A stretch of DNA of 33,166 nt, from the NCBI GenBank assembly GCA_045546615.1, contig JAZQDD010000056.1, positions 1 to 33,166 of the forward strand, in the 5' to 3' direction. Below, piece by piece: positions 30,736 through 33,166 of the stretch. The position numbers and the translations under genes were made by a program. The notes under the pieces were generated by a model, which was given only the letters and a program-made list of their open reading frames with translations, did not search any database and had not been told where the DNA came from. This DNA is from CAG-390 sp045546615 (GTDB lineage Bacteria > Bacillota > Clostridia > Oscillospirales > CAG-272). The stretch's first letter is position 1, and each line of letters opens with the position of its first letter.

Positions 30736-32907
30736 ATGAAGATTCTTATTTGCGCTACACGAATGAGCATCGGCGGTGCTGAAACGCACATACTGTCCCT
30801 TGCGCGCGCTTTTCGCGCCATGGGGCAGTTTGTTTGCGTGGTTTCGTCGGGCGGCGAGTACGCAAAGGCTCTTGGCGAGTCGGGAATACGCCATATTTGC
30901 CTTCCTCTTGATAAAAAAGACCCCGCCTCCGTCATGAAATGCCGCAAGGCTATATACCGAATGGTGCGCGAGGGCGGCTTTGACGTAGTTCACGCGCACG
31001 GGCGCATCCCGTCCTTCGTGTGCGATTCACTTCGCGGTAAAAAGGGCTTTGTTCCCGTGGTCGTTACCGTTCACGGAATTTACGATCCCGCGCCGCCGCG
31101 CCGCAAGCTCTCGAAATTCGGGGACCGCACGATAGCGGTCAGCGCGGATATCAAGGACGATCTTGTAAACACATACCGCGTAAAGGCTGAAAACATCTGC
31201 GTTATTCCAAACGGCGTTGATACAGCCGCGCCCGCGCACGTCGGCGCGCCGAGGCTTCGCATCCTCACGGCAAGCCGACTTGACAGGGACACCGCGCTCA
31301 CGGCGATACTGCTGTGCGGACTTATGCCAAGACTGCGCCGCGATTTTCCGCAGCTTGACCCCGCCCTTACCATTGTGGGCGGCGGAAATATGCTTTCGCG
31401 CGTGCGTGAGGCGGCAAAGATAGCAAATCTGCAGTCTCCCGGCTCGGTCACCGTAATCGGCGCGGTCACCGATATGCCCGCAATGCTTTCGCGCGCCGAC
31501 GTTTTTGTTGGCTCGTCGCGTGCCGCGCTGGAGGCGATGTCAGCATCCGTCCCCGTCGTGCTATGCTCGGACGTCGGCTGTTCGGGCGTGCTTGACGAAA
31601 AGACTATACTTGAGGCGGAGCGAACGAATTTCACCTGTCGGAGCGCCGCCGAGACCTCTGCGGAGCTGCTTCGTGCCGAGCTTGAACGCTTGCTTTGCGC
31701 CACGCCATCCGAGCGGACGGCGCTTGGCAATTTCGGCAGGGCGTACGTCCTGCGCCGTGCCTCGACCGAGATAGTGGCGCAAAAAACCCTTGCGGAGCTT
31801 CGCTCCTGCCTTGACAGCGAGCGCGGCGAGATAATGCTTTGCGGTTATTTTGGCGCGGACAATGCGGGCGACGATGCCACGCTTGCCTCAGTATTGGGCA
31901 GTATCTCACAAATTGCGCACGGTGCGCGCGTTACCGTCGTTGCGCGTGGCGGCGGAAGTCTGCCGCGCGGAGTTGAGCGCATATCAAGGCTGAATATGCG
32001 CCTTATTTGCGAACATTTGAAAAAAACAAGGCTTTTTGTCCTTTGCGGCGGCACGCTGATACAGAACAGCACGAGCAATCGCTCGCTGACGTATTACCAT
32101 ACGCTGTGTTCACTTGCGAAAAAATACGGTGCGCGGATAATGATATGGGGCGGCGGTGTAGGGCCGATATTTGGTGAGAACGCCGCAGACCTTGCCGCAG
32201 ACATAATTGAGGATTGCGATGCTGCCGGTATAAGGGATGACCGTTCTATGCGCAGGGCAAAGGCACTCGGGGGCAACCCCAGGCGCCTTTATCCATCAGC
32301 GGATGCCGCGTTGCTCACTCCCGCGCTTCCGTTACCTGCGGGCGGAGGATTAAGGTCGGGAAATTGCTTTGCCGTTTGTCCCCGATCGATAGCGGGACTG
32401 AAGCGCGAGGGCGCGGACGTAAACGAAAAGGATATGCAATCTCTGCTTGTCAATGCGGTACGTCGAATTGCCGATAAATATAAAATAACGCCGTTGTGGC
32501 TTCCTCTTGCCGAGGAGGACGTTGCGCTCTGCCGCAAGCTCTGCCGCAAGTGCGGACGGGGCAGGGTGATGCCGCGTTTGCAGGCCGGAGAGGTCATTTC
32601 ACTGCTTGAGGGGTGCTTGTTCAGTGTTACTATCAGATTGCACGGCGCGGTATTTTCATCGTGCGCGGGAATTCCCGCGATTTGCCTTCCGTATGACCCG
32701 AAGGTGGAGTCGTTTGGCGATAGTGCCGACCACCACGTTGTAGATATGGGGGCGAGGGATCTCTCGCCGCTGTCGGTGATAAAGATAGCCGACCATATTT
32801 TGAGCTACCGCGACAGGCTTTGCGCGAACGTCAGGGCGCGCGCCGCCGACTTGCGCCGCGCCTGCACCGCCGACGTTGAGGCGGCGAGGAAACTTTGGAA
32901 CGTGTAG
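30736..32907 (+). CDS. Fusion: GT4-type glycosyltransferase plus CsaB polysaccharide pyruvyltransferase
   Basis: 723 residues. Residues 1 to about 360 form a GT-B glycosyltransferase of the GT4 type: GGAETHILSLARAF at the N-terminus, HAHGRIPS, IPNGVDTAAP, and an EAMSASVPVVL acceptor/donor region. Residues about 366-723 match polysaccharide pyruvyl transferases (CsaB): CGYFGADNAGDDATL (from 369), GGGTLIQ-like segment, IWGGGVGPI, and a C-terminal IRLHGAVFSSCAGIPAICLPYDPK. CsaB puts ketal-pyruvate on secondary cell-wall polysaccharide, the ligand for SLH domains. The fusion would couple sugar transfer and pyruvylation. GGGGG lies 5 nt before the ATG. The frame is continuous, so this is one gene. 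The stop TAG runs straight into a hairpin array. Confidence 0.9.
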   Translation: MKILICATRMSIGGAETHILSLARAFRAMGQFVCVVSSGGEYAKALGESGIRHICLPLDKKDPASVMKCRKAIYRMVREGGFDVVHAHGRIPSFVCDSLRGKKGFVPVVVTVHGIYDPAPPRRKLSKFGDRTIAVSADIKDDLVNTYRVKAENICVIPNGVDTAAPAHVGAPRLRILTASRLDRDTALTAILLCGLMPRLRRDFPQLDPALTIVGGGNMLSRVREAAKIANLQSPGSVTVIGAVTDMPAMLSRADVFVGSSRAALEAMSASVPVVLCSDVGCSGVLDEKTILEAERTNFTCRSAAETSAELLRAELERLLCATPSERTALGNFGRAYVLRRASTEIVAQKTLAELRSCLDSERGEIMLCGYFGADNAGDDATLASVLGSISQIAHGARVTVVARGGGSLPRGVERISRLNMRLICEHLKKTRLFVLCGGTLIQNSTSNRSLTYYHTLCSLAKKYGARIMIWGGGVGPIFGENAADLAADIIEDCDAAGIRDDRSMRRAKALGGNPRRLYPSADAALLTPALPLPAGGGLRSGNCFAVCPRSIAGLKREGADVNEKDMQSLLVNAVRRIADKYKITPLWLPLAEEDVALCRKLCRKCGRGRVMPRLQAGEVISLLEGCLFSVTIRLHGAVFSSCAGIPAICLPYDPKVESFGDSADHHVVDMGARDLSPLSVIKIADHILSYRDRLCANVRARAADLRRACTADVEAARKLWNV

Positions 32908-33053
32908 TGAAAACGCTTCGCGTTTTCAGTGAAATCCGTTCCTTGCGGAACGGGTGAAATACGGCTTCGCCGCGTGAAATATTTGCCCAAGGGCAAATGT
33001 GAAATATTTTGCTTCGCAAAATGTGAAGGAAGCTTTTTGCTTTGGCAAAAAGC
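32908..33053. repeat. Hairpin array with GTGAAAT linkers after the CsaB fusion
   Basis: Six hairpins: 32910-32926, 32936-32953, 32961-32973, 32981-32998, 33006-33022 and 33032-33053. Linkers GTGAAAT start at 32929, 32954, 32974 and 32999, with GTGAAGG at 33023. It begins at the stop codon of the preceding gene. The last hairpin is a GCTTTTTGC-GCAAAAAGC module that may serve as terminator. Confidence 0.9.
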
Positions 33054-33166
33054 AAACCTATTGAAAAGGGAAAAGCGCACCCAGCGCGTCATTCCGAAAT
33101 TCTTCAAAGAGAGCGGGAACGGCGCACTCTCTCGCGTCATTCCGAAGTCGTGGCGCGTTGTTCCGC
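33054..33166. repeat. Repeat segment at right edge
   Basis: Two GCGTCATTCCGAA motifs (33085 and 33133) and AGCGGGAACGGCG (33112) match the left edge of the window (positions 11-48). No gene is seen before the window ends. Confidence 0.6.

Noticed and set aside
1..33166. tRNA or rRNA genes, riboswitches
   Set aside because: I saw no tRNA-like cloverleaf with conserved GTTCRA loop, no rRNA sequence, and no recognisable T-box or metabolite riboswitch motif; a covariance-model search would be decisive.

Overview
The window looks like a chromosomal segment, probably close to the replication origin, of an anaerobic, mid-GC Clostridia-type Firmicute. The case for this: recF-remB-gyrB-gyrA in the classical Firmicutes order, a second block with mnmG-rsmG-parA-parB and parS sites, a PerR-rubrerythrin oxidative-stress pair typical of anaerobes, strong GGAGG ribosome-binding sites and SigA-type promoters. 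I cannot name the genus from sequence alone. Many intergenic regions carry the same families of short palindromes and larger repeats, as seen in assembled gut Clostridia (general impression, not a database result).

Layout. 0.2-6.9 kb, rightward: recF, remB, gyrB and gyrA; a roughly 330 bp DnaA-box-rich spacer separates gyrB and gyrA. 6.9-9.7 kb, rightward: a lipoprotein and two tandem M19-family dipeptidases ending in a strong terminator. 9.8-11.0 kb: an XRE-type membrane regulator divergent from a LytTR-like gene cut short by a repeat element. 11.0-11.66 kb: repeats and hairpin array. 11.66-21.9 kb, all leftward: rubrerythrin and PerR; a MORN-repeat protein; a two-TM protein; parB and parA; three parS sites; rsmG, mnmG, rarA and an HD-domain hydrolase. 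21.9-22.5 kb: a SLOG/DUF2493 gene divergent from a small ribbon-helix-helix protein. 22.5-23.4 kb: repeats. 23.4-26.7 kb, leftward: phospholipid cluster (PAP2-like, flippase-like, pssA, psd). 26.9-28.6 kb: a small surface protein convergent with a Gfo/Idh/MocA oxidoreductase. 28.7-32.9 kb, rightward: holA, a second DnaA-box cluster, a DUF1287 protein, and a glycosyltransferase-CsaB fusion. The last 260 bp are again a hairpin array.

How the genes fit together. Most genes serve chromosome replication, repair and segregation (RecF, gyrase, RarA, HolA, ParAB-parS), tRNA/rRNA modification (MnmG, RsmG) and envelope building (PE synthesis, glycopolymer pyruvylation, DUF1287, dipeptidases). The recF-gyrBA block and the mnmG-rsmG-parAB block face each other; in textbook Firmicutes they point away from a common origin.

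The most unusual content is non-coding. (1) Arrays of short perfect hairpins are separated by a 7-nt linker fitting RTGAWRT; they start at or overlap stop codons, and one hairpin forms the last codons of recF. (2) A roughly 290-310 bp element has TGTTAGCACC terminal inverted repeats. (3) recF and gyrB are each bracketed by their own 21-25 nt inverted repeat. (4) There are two DnaA-box clusters. I found no complete new defence or metabolic system; the repeat system is the best candidate for something undescribed.
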